Shown here in pieces: positions 38,366 to 46,035 of a DNA stretch of 64,000 bases. Position 1 is the stretch's first letter. Every line of letters starts with the position of its first letter. The translations under genes and the position numbers were made by a program. A model generated the notes under the pieces. That model worked only from the letters and a program-made list of their open reading frames with translations, did no database searches and was not told the origin of the DNA. The stretch spans positions 1 to 64,000 of the forward strand of contig JADFAK010000001.1 in the NCBI GenBank assembly GCA_015665315.1, in the 5' to 3' direction. Source of the stretch: Flavobacteriales bacterium (GTDB lineage Bacteria; Bacteroidota; Bacteroidia; Flavobacteriales_D; Sanyastnellaceae).

Positions 38366-39049
38366 ATGATCAAGTGTTTAATAGTGGATGATGAAGAGAT
38401 GGCTCGAAAGTCCATCGAGCGACTGTGCCAGCGTATTGAGGATGTTGAAGTAGTAGGCTGCTGTGAAAGTGCCATTGAAGCACTTCGTATCCTCAAAGAA
38501 TTCAATATTGATCTACTATTTTTAGACATTGAAATGCCTGAATTTAGTGGGTTAGACTTGGTGAAGACGGTGGATCGATTGCCCCATATCATTTTCACTA
38601 CCAATAATCTGTCATACGCTTATGAAGCATTTCAGCTGCAGGTAGTTGATTATATGGCGAAGCCAGTTGTTTTACCAAGGCTCATGCAGGCCATTGAAAA
38701 AGTACGGAAGAACCAGATGACTACCACCCCAGTGTCGGATGCGATATTTGTCCGCAGCGAGGGCCAGTACGTGCGAATAGCTCTAGATCAACTTTTATGG
38801 GTTGAAACAGTAGGGGATTATGTCATGTTTCGGACGAGTACCGATAAACATGTGGTGCACGGAACATTGAAAGGAATGGACTCTAAGCTGAAGTCAGACA
38901 GTCGGTTCTTAAAGGTTCATCGTTCTTACATCATCAACCTTGAACATGTAGACAACATTGATGAAACCACAGCTGTCATTGGTCAAAAGGTAATTCCAGT
39001 TTCGCGAGCACATAGATCCATTCTCATGAAGCGTATTTCTCTCATTTAA
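38366..39049 (+). CDS. LytTR-family response regulator
   Basis: Transcriptional regulator of 227 residues. The receiver has VDDEEMARKS and acceptor Asp54 (LLFLDIEMPEFSGLDLV), with Lys in VDYMAKPVVLPRL. The LytTR DNA-binding domain occupies about 125-227 (IFVRSEGQYVRI, WVETVGDYVMF, GTLKGMDSKL, FLKVHRSYIINL, IPVSRAHRSIL). It starts 3 bp after the hybrid kinase stop and is the likely terminal phospho-acceptor of the H-NOX relay. Targets are unknown. Confidence 0.93.
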   Translation: MIKCLIVDDEEMARKSIERLCQRIEDVEVVGCCESAIEALRILKEFNIDLLFLDIEMPEFSGLDLVKTVDRLPHIIFTTNNLSYAYEAFQLQVVDYMAKPVVLPRLMQAIEKVRKNQMTTTPVSDAIFVRSEGQYVRIALDQLLWVETVGDYVMFRTSTDKHVVHGTLKGMDSKLKSDSRFLKVHRSYIINLEHVDNIDETTAVIGQKVIPVSRAHRSILMKRISLI

Positions 39050-39186
39050 TATGCACAAGGCAAATGTTGCTACTCAGTAGTGTGCTATTTTGAACCGATA
39101 AAAGAAAATCCTGACGATCTGATTCCAAAAATCGAAGATTAGCTACCAATCATCGAAAACCGATAAAACATGCGATAAGAGCAGAG

Positions 39187-39194
39187 TAATTTTG
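39187..39194 (+). promoter_or_regulatory. Bacteroidota-type -7 box (TAATTTTG)
   Basis: Exact TAnnTTTG match 35 bp before the ATG of the 105-residue secreted/membrane protein; no good -33 element was found. Confidence 0.5.
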
Positions 39195-39228
39195 TGTCAT
39201 CAAACCAGACAAACAAATTACTTTAGCT

Positions 39229-39546
39229 ATGAAGACGCTCAATACTTCAGTTCGATTCACCCTTCTTTTTCTGATTCTTATGACCATGCTCGCTGCATCA
39301 ACGTCGGCCATGCCGTGCTATGAGATGGACATGCACGACCAATTGATTTCGAGCATCGCCCCGAGTTACATGGAATCGGACATTGATATTGCAACAGGCG
39401 GTGGGATTGGTTCAATAACCGATTTATTTCCTGAATCGGCTTGGTTGTCCGATTCGGAATATTTCTTTCATGTACTCATCTTGTTGTTCGCAGGAGGGGC
39501 CGTGGTTCTGAAATCAGAAGGTTCGCGAAACTTTCTACTTGGCTAG
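39229..39546 (+). CDS. Small exported or membrane protein of unknown function
   Basis: Protein of 105 residues: signal peptide-like N-terminus (FTLLFLILMTMLAASTSAM), an acidic middle with several Met (YEMDMHDQLISS) and one hydrophobic segment near the C-terminus (FFHVLILLFAGGAVVL). No family recognised. It has a -7 box upstream and its stop overlaps that of a convergent 37-residue membrane peptide. Confidence 0.6.
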   Translation: MKTLNTSVRFTLLFLILMTMLAASTSAMPCYEMDMHDQLISSIAPSYMESDIDIATGGGIGSITDLFPESAWLSDSEYFFHVLILLFAGGAVVLKSEGSRNFLLG

Positions 39547-39656
39547 AGAATGATCAATGCCAAAACAATGAACAGGACGACGATAAAAATATAGTACCAA
39601 AAATCTACAAACCAAGGAAAGTACTGTTTGTAAAACGACTTCAATTTATTCAACAT
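39543..39656 (-). CDS. Possible 37-residue single-pass membrane peptide
   Basis: Frame MLNKLKSFYKQYFPWFVDFWYYIFIVVLFIVLALIIL: basic N-terminus followed by one strongly hydrophobic helix. The frame could extend upstream, but that part is hydrophilic. The stop overlaps that of the convergent 105-residue gene. Evidence is composition only. Confidence 0.4.
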   Translation of the reverse strand: MLNKLKSFYKQYFPWFVDFWYYIFIVVLFIVLALIIL

Positions 39657-39719
39657 AGCAATGCACAGTAGAATAAGCAATTCATAATTATCCTGAGGGT
39701 TGGTTGCCTCAAAGAGAAA

Positions 39720-39750
39720 CAGGCTGCCCACTAGGCAGTCTGTTTTATTA
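39720..39750 (+). terminator. Rho-independent terminator
   Basis: CAGGCTGCC / GGCAGTCTG nine-bp stem with one G-T pair and a five-base loop, followed by TTTTATT. It lies 175 bp after the 105-residue gene, and could also end leftward transcription from the 24-codon frame, being followed by TTTCTCTTT on the minus strand. Confidence 0.6.
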
Positions 39751-39762
39751 ACAGACCTTACA

Positions 39763-39837
39763 TCACGGAGTTAAGATGACATAAATGCTAATAATCGTAA
39801 TAAGGGCAAGCACGTATTTCTTTACTGCGGGACTCAT
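39763..39837 (-). CDS. Possible 24-residue membrane peptide
   Basis: ATG frame MSPAVKKYVLALITIISIYVILTP: two lysines then one short hydrophobic helix, stop TGA, with a hairpin 13 bp downstream on the same strand. Too short to judge by sequence alone; listed because the composition is that of known small membrane peptides. Confidence 0.25.
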   Translation of the reverse strand: MSPAVKKYVLALITIISIYVILTP

Positions 39838-39959
39838 AATAAACGATTTTTTCGATTCTCATCACGGGCGAATGTGACTTGTTGAAGTAAAAGTCGTCAT
39901 AATCACGCGCGCTGCTACATGTAGGCCATGCACTTATCAACCTGCTACACTTGATAGAG

Positions 39960-40292
39960 ATGTTTGAAATATCAGAAAACGAAATCGATGGATCTTATTG
40001 TTTCCAACTAATCCAAGACGGAAAAGTACTTCTAACCAGCACGAAATTCACAGATGTTCGAAGTGCCAAGAAAGTCATGGAAGAAACTTTGGCATTGCAA
40101 GCGAGAGGAGGCCTCGGTTTTAAGGTGGTCCCAAGAAAAAGCGGCTATTATTTATATCTCATGACTCTGGGGCATGCTGAAATTGCTCGAAGCGCGAAAT
40201 TTGACGAAAAAGCCAAGTGTGTAGAATTGGCTCAGGGAATTCTTTCAAAGATTATCAGGAAGAATTCGATGCAACTTACTGCGGATCAATAA
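39960..40292 (+). CDS. YegP-like (DUF1508) protein
   Basis: Small cytoplasmic protein of 110 residues. Two related beta-alpha units are visible: GSYCFQLIQDGKVLLTSTKFTDVRSAKKVMEETL and GYYLYLMTLGHAEIARSAKFDEKAKCVELAQGIL, matching the duplicated F-x-L-x-x-x-[NG]-G-x-x-[IL]-x-x-S-x-x-[YF] repeat of DUF1508. ATG at 39960 is preferred to TTG at 39951. Its last 17 bp overlap the end of the convergent haem-binding gene. Function unknown. Confidence 0.75.
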   Translation: MFEISENEIDGSYCFQLIQDGKVLLTSTKFTDVRSAKKVMEETLALQARGGLGFKVVPRKSGYYLYLMTLGHAEIARSAKFDEKAKCVELAQGILSKIIRKNSMQLTADQ

Positions 40293-40746
40293 TCGGACCT
40301 GCGGCCACACCACCTAACCATGTCACCAGAGCGACTCTATCGTCTTCCGACAACCTAGCCTCGGGGTGGGTGAAGGTGTACACAAATACAGGCATATGCT
40401 TCAACTCAACTTCTTCTTGCATCTCCTCTAAAGCGTCGACTTTGTCTTTATCATTCAAAGTAGCCCACTCACTCAAATTCAAATGCTTGCGACCGTTGGT
40501 TATATGTCCGTTCAACCACCAACTTACTGGAGCGATATTGCTATACCAAGGAAAACTTGTTTCATTGGAATGACAGTCATAACAAGCACTCTTTAGCATA
40601 TCGGCCATTGGACCATCGGCATTTGTCACAGCGAAAAAGTCATTTTCAGGGAGCGACTCAGGGAGAGTCTTGTCGATTTGGAAGAACTGCATGATGATGA
40701 AAATCACTAGCAGACCGATGTATATGTATTTCTTCTTGGCTTTCAT
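40276..40746 (-). CDS. Membrane-anchored haem-binding (cytochrome c-like) protein
   Basis: Protein of 156 residues with an N-terminal membrane anchor (YIYIGLLVIFIIMQFF) and one c-type haem site, Cys55-x-x-Cys58-His59 (KSACYDCHSNET). The strings FPWYSNIAPVSWWLNGHITNGRKHLNLSEW and the later LKHMPVFVYTFTHPEARLSEDDR match the Bacteroidota haem-binding-domain family; the Met in HMP could be the sixth ligand. Likely periplasmic electron carrier or redox sensor. Confidence 0.9.
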   Translation of the reverse strand: MKAKKKYIYIGLLVIFIIMQFFQIDKTLPESLPENDFFAVTNADGPMADMLKSACYDCHSNETSFPWYSNIAPVSWWLNGHITNGRKHLNLSEWATLNDKDKVDALEEMQEEVELKHMPVFVYTFTHPEARLSEDDRVALVTWLGGVAAGPIIDPQ

Positions 40747-40989
40747 GCTGACTTGAATTTGACCGCAAGATACGAGATTGACAAATTTATTTTGCTCTTA
40801 CACGCTCGACCGAGGTGGACTTGTATGGCTCGTACTGTGAATCGATCATCTGGACAAAAAAACTTACGTTGTAACAGACTGTGCTGCGGACTGTGTTGTT
40901 TCGGCTAAGAAATACAAGCATTTGCGCGCATGCGCCAGCCCTATTAAAGCCTTTTGAAGACGGAGATGAGTGATTGTAAAACAGAAGAA

Positions 40990-42126
40990 TTACTGACTAA
41001 TTTGGAGGTCGAGGATCCAGGTGTGGTAGCTGACTAGATGCAAGATGAAAACCAAGGCAAAAGCCAGGGAAGGTCGTTTTAAATCGTGCACGGTGCTTCC
41101 CAGAATTAGAAAGAGAGGGAAAAGAATGGATACAAAACGTGGCATGGAGGCGACTGATCCCGAACAGAGGGGGAGGAGTAAACTCACTACGATTAAGGCA
41201 TTGAGGCTTGTGGGTAGTTTTTTTCGATTCCAAAAGGCGTAAATGATAACGGCTATGGTGAAAAAGGAATTGAATTGTGTGGTAAAATCGCCTCGATTGA
41301 AAAAGGAAGCCAGGGGAAAAGATAACTCACGGTACCAACCATCTTGTGCGATGCTGAAAGCGAAGAAATAACCTGTCATGTGCAACTGGTAGAATCCGTA
41401 TGCTACAAAGGTGATGGGAGCTGTGACGAAGGCGACTGACCTGCCAATGTTTTTGAAATGGATGATCTCCTGCCAGTTGAATTTCCACTTATGCAGTAAG
41501 CCTGTTTGCTCTAAATGGTAAAGATACAAGGGCAATAATACCACGATGCCGTTTGGTCGCAACAAAGTAAGGGGGATCAAGAAAAGAGCGAGGAGAATGT
41601 ATTTTTTATAGTGGATGCTCAGGAAACAGAGAAGCATAAACGAAAAGAAGAGCGCTTCGGTATAAAACATGGAGAAGTAAAAGGAAAAGGGGAAACTGAA
41701 GAGGAGCAAGGTGCTGGTGAGCGCTTTGGAGGAATCTTGGAAGAAGCTTTGGGCAAACCAGTACATGGAAAGAATGGCGATGATGGAGAATACTATGCTC
41801 CAGATCAACGAACTGTTGTTGTAGTTGATTTTCAGACTATCCATCGTGAATGCGTTAAGCATCGGGTAAAAGGGAAAAAAGGCCCATGGGCTTTGCTTGC
41901 AGTTGGCTCCTTCGGAGTAGCCCAATTCGCGTTTTTCGTGCACTACGGGGTAGCCATTGTCGGTAATTTTCTTGTACCAATAGGCGTCGTTCTTTTTGGC
42001 GATGGTGATGTAAGAACGGTAGGCCGACTTATCCTCAAATTCGGGATTGGTGAGCATGGGAATAAGGAGGTAAACCAGTTTGATTCCTAGGATGAATGCA
42101 ACTAGAAGAATAACATGTTTACCCAT
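40990..42126 (-). CDS. PIG-V-like / GT-C mannosyltransferase family membrane protein
   Basis: Polytopic membrane protein of 378 residues with about nine hydrophobic helices. The first extracytoplasmic loop has DAYWYKKITDNGYP, then WAFFPFYPMLNAF, and a TEALFF string after the third helix: these are the GT-C features of PIG-V/YkcB-like glycosyltransferases that use lipid-linked sugars. Acceptor unknown; surface polysaccharide or lipid glycosylation is plausible. Confidence 0.75.
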   Translation of the reverse strand: MGKHVILLVAFILGIKLVYLLIPMLTNPEFEDKSAYRSYITIAKKNDAYWYKKITDNGYPVVHEKRELGYSEGANCKQSPWAFFPFYPMLNAFTMDSLKINYNNSSLIWSIVFSIIAILSMYWFAQSFFQDSSKALTSTLLLFSFPFSFYFSMFYTEALFFSFMLLCFLSIHYKKYILLALFLIPLTLLRPNGIVVLLPLYLYHLEQTGLLHKWKFNWQEIIHFKNIGRSVAFVTAPITFVAYGFYQLHMTGYFFAFSIAQDGWYRELSFPLASFFNRGDFTTQFNSFFTIAVIIYAFWNRKKLPTSLNALIVVSLLLPLCSGSVASMPRFVSILFPLFLILGSTVHDLKRPSLAFALVFILHLVSYHTWILDLQISQ

Positions 42127-42227
42127 CGGCTTGCGATTTACTTCTTTTAATTCAATTACAACTCTCGTTCGCTAGGCGAAATAATATTTGCCTTTAGGCT
42201 TAAAAATCCAAGGTAGAATATCTTGTG

Positions 42228-42530
42228 CTAAACCTCGGCGCTATTCCATTCTCGTCGGATGCTCCAAGCTTCAGGTTTATTGGAGAATCCAGCTTTTGTG
42301 AGAGGCCAAACTTCCCTAAAAACAGCACTGTGTCGGTACTTCTCAAGAAACTCAGGGCCTTCCCAATGTGAATAAGTGAAGAAAATATTCGGATTGTCGA
42401 CATCGCGCAAGAGCTCCAGATGAATGCATCCTTCGGCTCCTCGAATGTGTGTTTTATATGTATCAAAGACCTGCTTAAACTCGTCCACGAATTCGGGACG
42501 GAAGGTCATTTTAACGATTCTGATTAGCAT
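42228..42530 (-). CDS. Antibiotic biosynthesis monooxygenase (ABM)-domain protein
   Basis: Protein of 100 residues with the dimeric alpha/beta-barrel ABM fold: MLIRIVKMTFRPEFVDEFKQVFDTYKTHIRGAEGCIHLELLRDVDNPNIFFTYSHWEGPEFLEKYRHS is typical. It overlaps the end of the SAM hydrolase gene by 20 bp in another frame, so the two are co-translated. Such proteins are often haem or quinol binding or have no known substrate. Confidence 0.85.
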   Translation of the reverse strand: MLIRIVKMTFRPEFVDEFKQVFDTYKTHIRGAEGCIHLELLRDVDNPNIFFTYSHWEGPEFLEKYRHSAVFREVWPLTKAGFSNKPEAWSIRREWNSAEV

Positions 42531-43323
42531 TGAATTCTATTCTAACGATGTCATTTGTCTTGAGTCCGAAAAGAGAATTGGCGCCACCGCCGCTTCCTGG
42601 AGCTCCTTTGTTAATGGCGATTTCCAAGAAATCTGAGTGGCTAAAAAGTGCCATTCCCATGCCCTCGGGTACGTCGTGGTAATTCTTGTGGATTTTCCGA
42701 ATGTCCAAGCTGGCTTTTCGAAACATAATGGCGAAATCACGGCCTTTGCCCACGTCTTTGAAAAGTGCACGGGTGATATTGGTGATGACATTTCCATATA
42801 CATCGATATGGATGACACTCCCTTTGATCACATTCTCCTCAACGACCGCTCGGAAATTAGACATGTCTTTGAGTGATTCTATACGCTTGCCAATAACCTC
42901 AGGAGTTCCTCCACGAGCGAGGTGAGCTGCGGCTTTTACGAATAGATTCTTGGTTGGAAAAGTACTTTCGTCGGTGTCCTGAGTTAGGTTGAGTTCGAAT
43001 TTATTGTCGGGGACATGGTCAAACAACAAGGAGTGCAATCCGTCATCACCGCCGATAAAGTAATGGCCTTTGTGTTCAATGATAACATGCTTGTTTTCCA
43101 AGGTGAGCTCGGAATTGACGCCGACAATATGAATGGTGCCTTTTGGAAATTCCTTCCAACATCCACGTAGAATATAGGCAGCTTGACGCGTGTCAAAGGC
43201 CCCAATATGATGCGAGATATCCACAATTTGAATATCGGGCACCTGACGGTACAAGGCTCCTTTCACCGCGGCGACGTAGTAGTCAGTCGTTCCTAAATCC
43301 GAAGTTAGCGTAATTACTCTCAT
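42511..43323 (-). CDS. SAM hydroxide adenosyltransferase (DUF62 family)
   Basis: Protein of 270 residues of the family that hydrolyses S-adenosylmethionine to adenosine and methionine. Conserved strings: ITLTSDLGTTDYYVAAVKGAL (active-site Asp), IVDISHHIGAFDTRQAAYIL, VGVNSELTLENKHVIIEHKGHYFIGGDDGLHSLL, IHIDVYGNVITNI and the C-terminal ALFSHSDFLEIAINKG...LFGLKTNDIV. It is divergent from phoH with 118 bp between starts and overlaps the ABM gene downstream. Confidence 0.9.
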   Translation of the reverse strand: MRVITLTSDLGTTDYYVAAVKGALYRQVPDIQIVDISHHIGAFDTRQAAYILRGCWKEFPKGTIHIVGVNSELTLENKHVIIEHKGHYFIGGDDGLHSLLFDHVPDNKFELNLTQDTDESTFPTKNLFVKAAAHLARGGTPEVIGKRIESLKDMSNFRAVVEENVIKGSVIHIDVYGNVITNITRALFKDVGKGRDFAIMFRKASLDIRKIHKNYHDVPEGMGMALFSHSDFLEIAINKGAPGSGGGANSLFGLKTNDIVRIEFNANQNR

Positions 43324-43441
43324 CTGCTGGCCTTACTCGTGTTATGCAAACGGATTATTCTTTTCTTTGTGTAAAATTAACCAATAAGAAGTGGCGGCAT
43401 CAAGCTACTTCGCCCAGTTTTCAACACGAAAAGCGTAACAC

Positions 43442-44392
43442 TTGCAAGAGAAGGAAATTGAAGTTCCCATTGTTGATCCCCGCGAGCTATATGGTTCCAA
43501 TGATCAACGCCTAGCTATTATCAAAAAGCACTTTGCCAAACTCAGAATTGTAGCCCGAGGAAATGTCATCAAAATAGCAGGTGATCCGGCTGAAATAGAA
43601 CGATTTGAGGGGAAGTTTGCCGAGCTTATTGCCCACATGGAAAGTTTCAACTCGATTGACGAACATCAGTTGTTGAACATCCTCCAGTCGGGTATGCCTA
43701 CCACTTTTCGAAGCGACAAAGCCGAAATTCTAGTCTTCGGCCCGGCCGGATTGCAAGTCCGCGCTCGCACAGAGAACCAACAATGCATCGTCGACGCCGC
43801 GAAAACCAATGACATGGTGTTTGCCGTAGGCCCTGCTGGAACTGGAAAAACCTATACCGCGGTCGCTCTGGCTGTTCGTGCACTCAAAAACAAAGAGGTA
43901 AAACGAATTATCCTTACCCGACCGGCGGTTGAAGCTGGTGAAAGTTTGGGCTTCCTGCCAGGTGATCTCAAAGAAAAACTCGATCCATACCTCCAGCCAC
44001 TCTACGACGCGCTGATGGATATGGTGCATTACGATAAGCTTGCCGACTGGATGGAGAAGGGGACTATTCAGATTGCTCCTTTGGCTTTTATGCGCGGACG
44101 AACCTTGGACAAGGCTTTTGTGATCTTGGACGAGGCCCAAAACACGACCATTCCGCAAATGAAGATGTTCCTCACGCGGATGGGGTCTTCGGCGAAGTTT
44201 GTCATCACCGGGGATGAATCGCAGGTGGATTTACCGAATCGTCAGCCCAGCGGACTAGTCAAGGCGGTCAAATTACTTGATAAGACCGAAGGAATAGCCA
44301 TTGTAAAGCTGGATGGCCGCGATGTGATCCGACACCGATTGGTGAAAAAGGTCATTACCGCCTTTGAAATTGATGAAAGAGGTAAGTCTTAG
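43442..44392 (+). CDS. phoH: PhoH-family ATPase
   Basis: Cytoplasmic P-loop ATPase of 316 residues. Walker A GPAGTGKTYTA and Walker B FVILDEAQNTT, followed by KFVITGDESQVDLP and a late RHRLVKKVI. Residues about 1-100 are the KH-like N-terminus (RELYGSNDQRLAIIKKHFAKLRIVARGNVIKIAGDP). The start is TTG at 43442: an in-frame TAA lies just upstream and the next ATG would remove the conserved N-terminus. RNA-related function is the family inference. Confidence 0.94.
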   Translation: MQEKEIEVPIVDPRELYGSNDQRLAIIKKHFAKLRIVARGNVIKIAGDPAEIERFEGKFAELIAHMESFNSIDEHQLLNILQSGMPTTFRSDKAEILVFGPAGLQVRARTENQQCIVDAAKTNDMVFAVGPAGTGKTYTAVALAVRALKNKEVKRIILTRPAVEAGESLGFLPGDLKEKLDPYLQPLYDALMDMVHYDKLADWMEKGTIQIAPLAFMRGRTLDKAFVILDEAQNTTIPQMKMFLTRMGSSAKFVITGDESQVDLPNRQPSGLVKAVKLLDKTEGIAIVKLDGRDVIRHRLVKKVITAFEIDERGKS

Positions 44393-44465
44393 TGTAAAAA
44401 ACTACGCGAAAACATGCATCTCCTTTTACAGAGTTGCTTTCCTTTGCATTTCATTTTATTAGCTC

Positions 44466-45413
44466 ATGAAAACGCTTGATACGACCAATTTAACTTTGCC
44501 CGGACAAACGAATGTCTATCACGGCAAAGTGCGCGATGTATATACGCTAGAGAACGATTTGTTGGTGATGGTCGCATCCGACCGCATATCGGCATTTGAC
44601 GTGGTTTTGCCACGTGGAATTCCCTACAAAGGGCAGGTGCTGAATCAGTTGGCTGGGATCTTTTTGGATGCGACGGCCGATATCGTTCCGAATTGGAAAA
44701 TTGCTTCGCCCGACCCGAACGTGACTATTGGCCATGCTTGCGAGACTTTTCGCGTAGAAATGGTTATCCGCGGGTACCTCACAGGACACGCTTGGCGAAC
44801 CTATAAAAGCGGGGAGCGGGTGCTTTGTGGTGTGACAATGCCGGAAGGAATGAAGGAACACGACAAGTTTCCCGAGCCTATTATTACGCCAGCAACCAAG
44901 GCCGATGAAGGGCACGATGAAGATATAAGCCGTGAAGAAATCTTGGCGCAGAATATAATTCCTGAAGCCTATTACCTCCAACTGGAAGACTATACACGCA
45001 AGTTGTTCCAGCGAGGTACTGAGATTGCTGCCGAGCGCGGATTGATCCTAGTTGATACCAAGTATGAATTTGGTGTAAAAGATGGCAAGGTGTATTTGAT
45101 CGATGAAATTCACACGCCTGATTCATCGCGGTATTTTTATTCGGAAGGCTACCAAGAGCGCCAAGACAAAGGAGAGGAGCAAAAACAACTTTCCAAGGAG
45201 TTTGTCCGCGAATGGTTGATGGAGAACGGATTTATGGGCAAGGAGGGACAACAAGTCCCAGAGATGACCGATGAGTTTGTGGATCTTGTGAGCAAGCGAT
45301 ACATCGAATTATTCGAGATTGTGACAGGCACAACTTTTACGCCTGAGGCAAGTGAGAATCCTGAAGCACGCGTGCACCAGAATATCGTGAATTACATGGC
45401 ATTGGAATGTTAA
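44466..45413 (+). CDS. purC: Phosphoribosylaminoimidazole-succinocarboxamide synthase
   Basis: SAICAR synthase, 315 residues, joining aspartate to CAIR in purine biosynthesis. Visible: [71 protein letters not shown], and [37 protein letters not shown]. It is 73 bp downstream of phoH on the same strand, a pairing common in Bacteroidota. Confidence 0.97.
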   Translation: MKTLDTTNLTLPGQTNVYHGKVRDVYTLENDLLVMVASDRISAFDVVLPRGIPYKGQVLNQLAGIFLDATADIVPNWKIASPDPNVTIGHACETFRVEMVIRGYLTGHAWRTYKSGERVLCGVTMPEGMKEHDKFPEPIITPATKADEGHDEDISREEILAQNIIPEAYYLQLEDYTRKLFQRGTEIAAERGLILVDTKYEFGVKDGKVYLIDEIHTPDSSRYFYSEGYQERQDKGEEQKQLSKEFVREWLMENGFMGKEGQQVPEMTDEFVDLVSKRYIELFEIVTGTTFTPEASENPEARVHQNIVNYMALEC

Positions 45414-45443
45414 TGCATTGAATGAGCTTTAATTTTTAGGCCT

Positions 45444-46025
45444 TTGGCAAATCAAAAGACAGACTTCTCAAGCGAACTGAAACAAGCGGTAGACACTCTG
45501 AAAGCCGGTGGGGTAATCCTTTATCCGACCGATACTGTGTGGGGATTGGGCTGCGATGCCACCAACCAAGCGGCGGTTGACAAGTTACGCGATATCAAAG
45601 GGCGGGAAGACGATAAAGGCATGTTGGTCCTGCTTTCGGATGACGGTCAGCTGCAGCGTTTCGTGCGTGAAGTACCTGAAGTCGCTTGGGACTTGATCGA
45701 CAGCGTTGAGAAGCCTACCACGATTATTTATCCTGAGGGCTATAATTTGGCCAAAGGGGTATGTGCTCCCGATGGTTCGATAGGGGTGCGCATTACGAAG
45801 GACGAGTTGTGTCAGTTTTTAGTACGCCGCATGAATCGGCCGCTGGTCAGTACTTCAGCCAATTTCAAGGGCGAGCCTTCGGCAAATGTTTTTTCGGAGA
45901 TCGACCCGAAATTGCTCGAGCTAGTGGACTACGTCGTAGACGCCAAGTTTGAAAACACAGGGGACAAGGCGAGCACGCTCATCAAGTTGGGGCCGAGCGG
46001 ACAAATAAAAATATTACGCCACTAG
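45444..46025 (+). CDS. L-threonylcarbamoyladenylate synthase-like protein (Sua5/YciO/YrdC)
   Basis: Family enzymes make threonylcarbamoyl-AMP from Thr, bicarbonate and ATP, the substrate of TsaD in t6A synthesis. 193 residues. Visible: KAGGVILYPTDTVWGLGCDATNQAAVDKLRDIKGRED, PTTIIYPEG, GSIGVRITKDELCQFLVRRMNRPLVSTSANFKGEP. The start is TTG at 45444, with no nearby ATG in frame. A YciO paralogue without the t6A role is the alternative. It is followed 10 bp later by cca, so two tRNA genes share a transcript. Confidence 0.9.
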   Translation: MANQKTDFSSELKQAVDTLKAGGVILYPTDTVWGLGCDATNQAAVDKLRDIKGREDDKGMLVLLSDDGQLQRFVREVPEVAWDLIDSVEKPTTIIYPEGYNLAKGVCAPDGSIGVRITKDELCQFLVRRMNRPLVSTSANFKGEPSANVFSEIDPKLLELVDYVVDAKFENTGDKASTLIKLGPSGQIKILRH

Positions 46026-46035
46026 GGCAAATTTC

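Noticed and set aside
41611-42090. Open plus-strand frame of 159 codons
   Set aside because: Antisense to the mannosyltransferase-like gene; highly charged low-quality sequence arising from hydrophobic codons read backwards.
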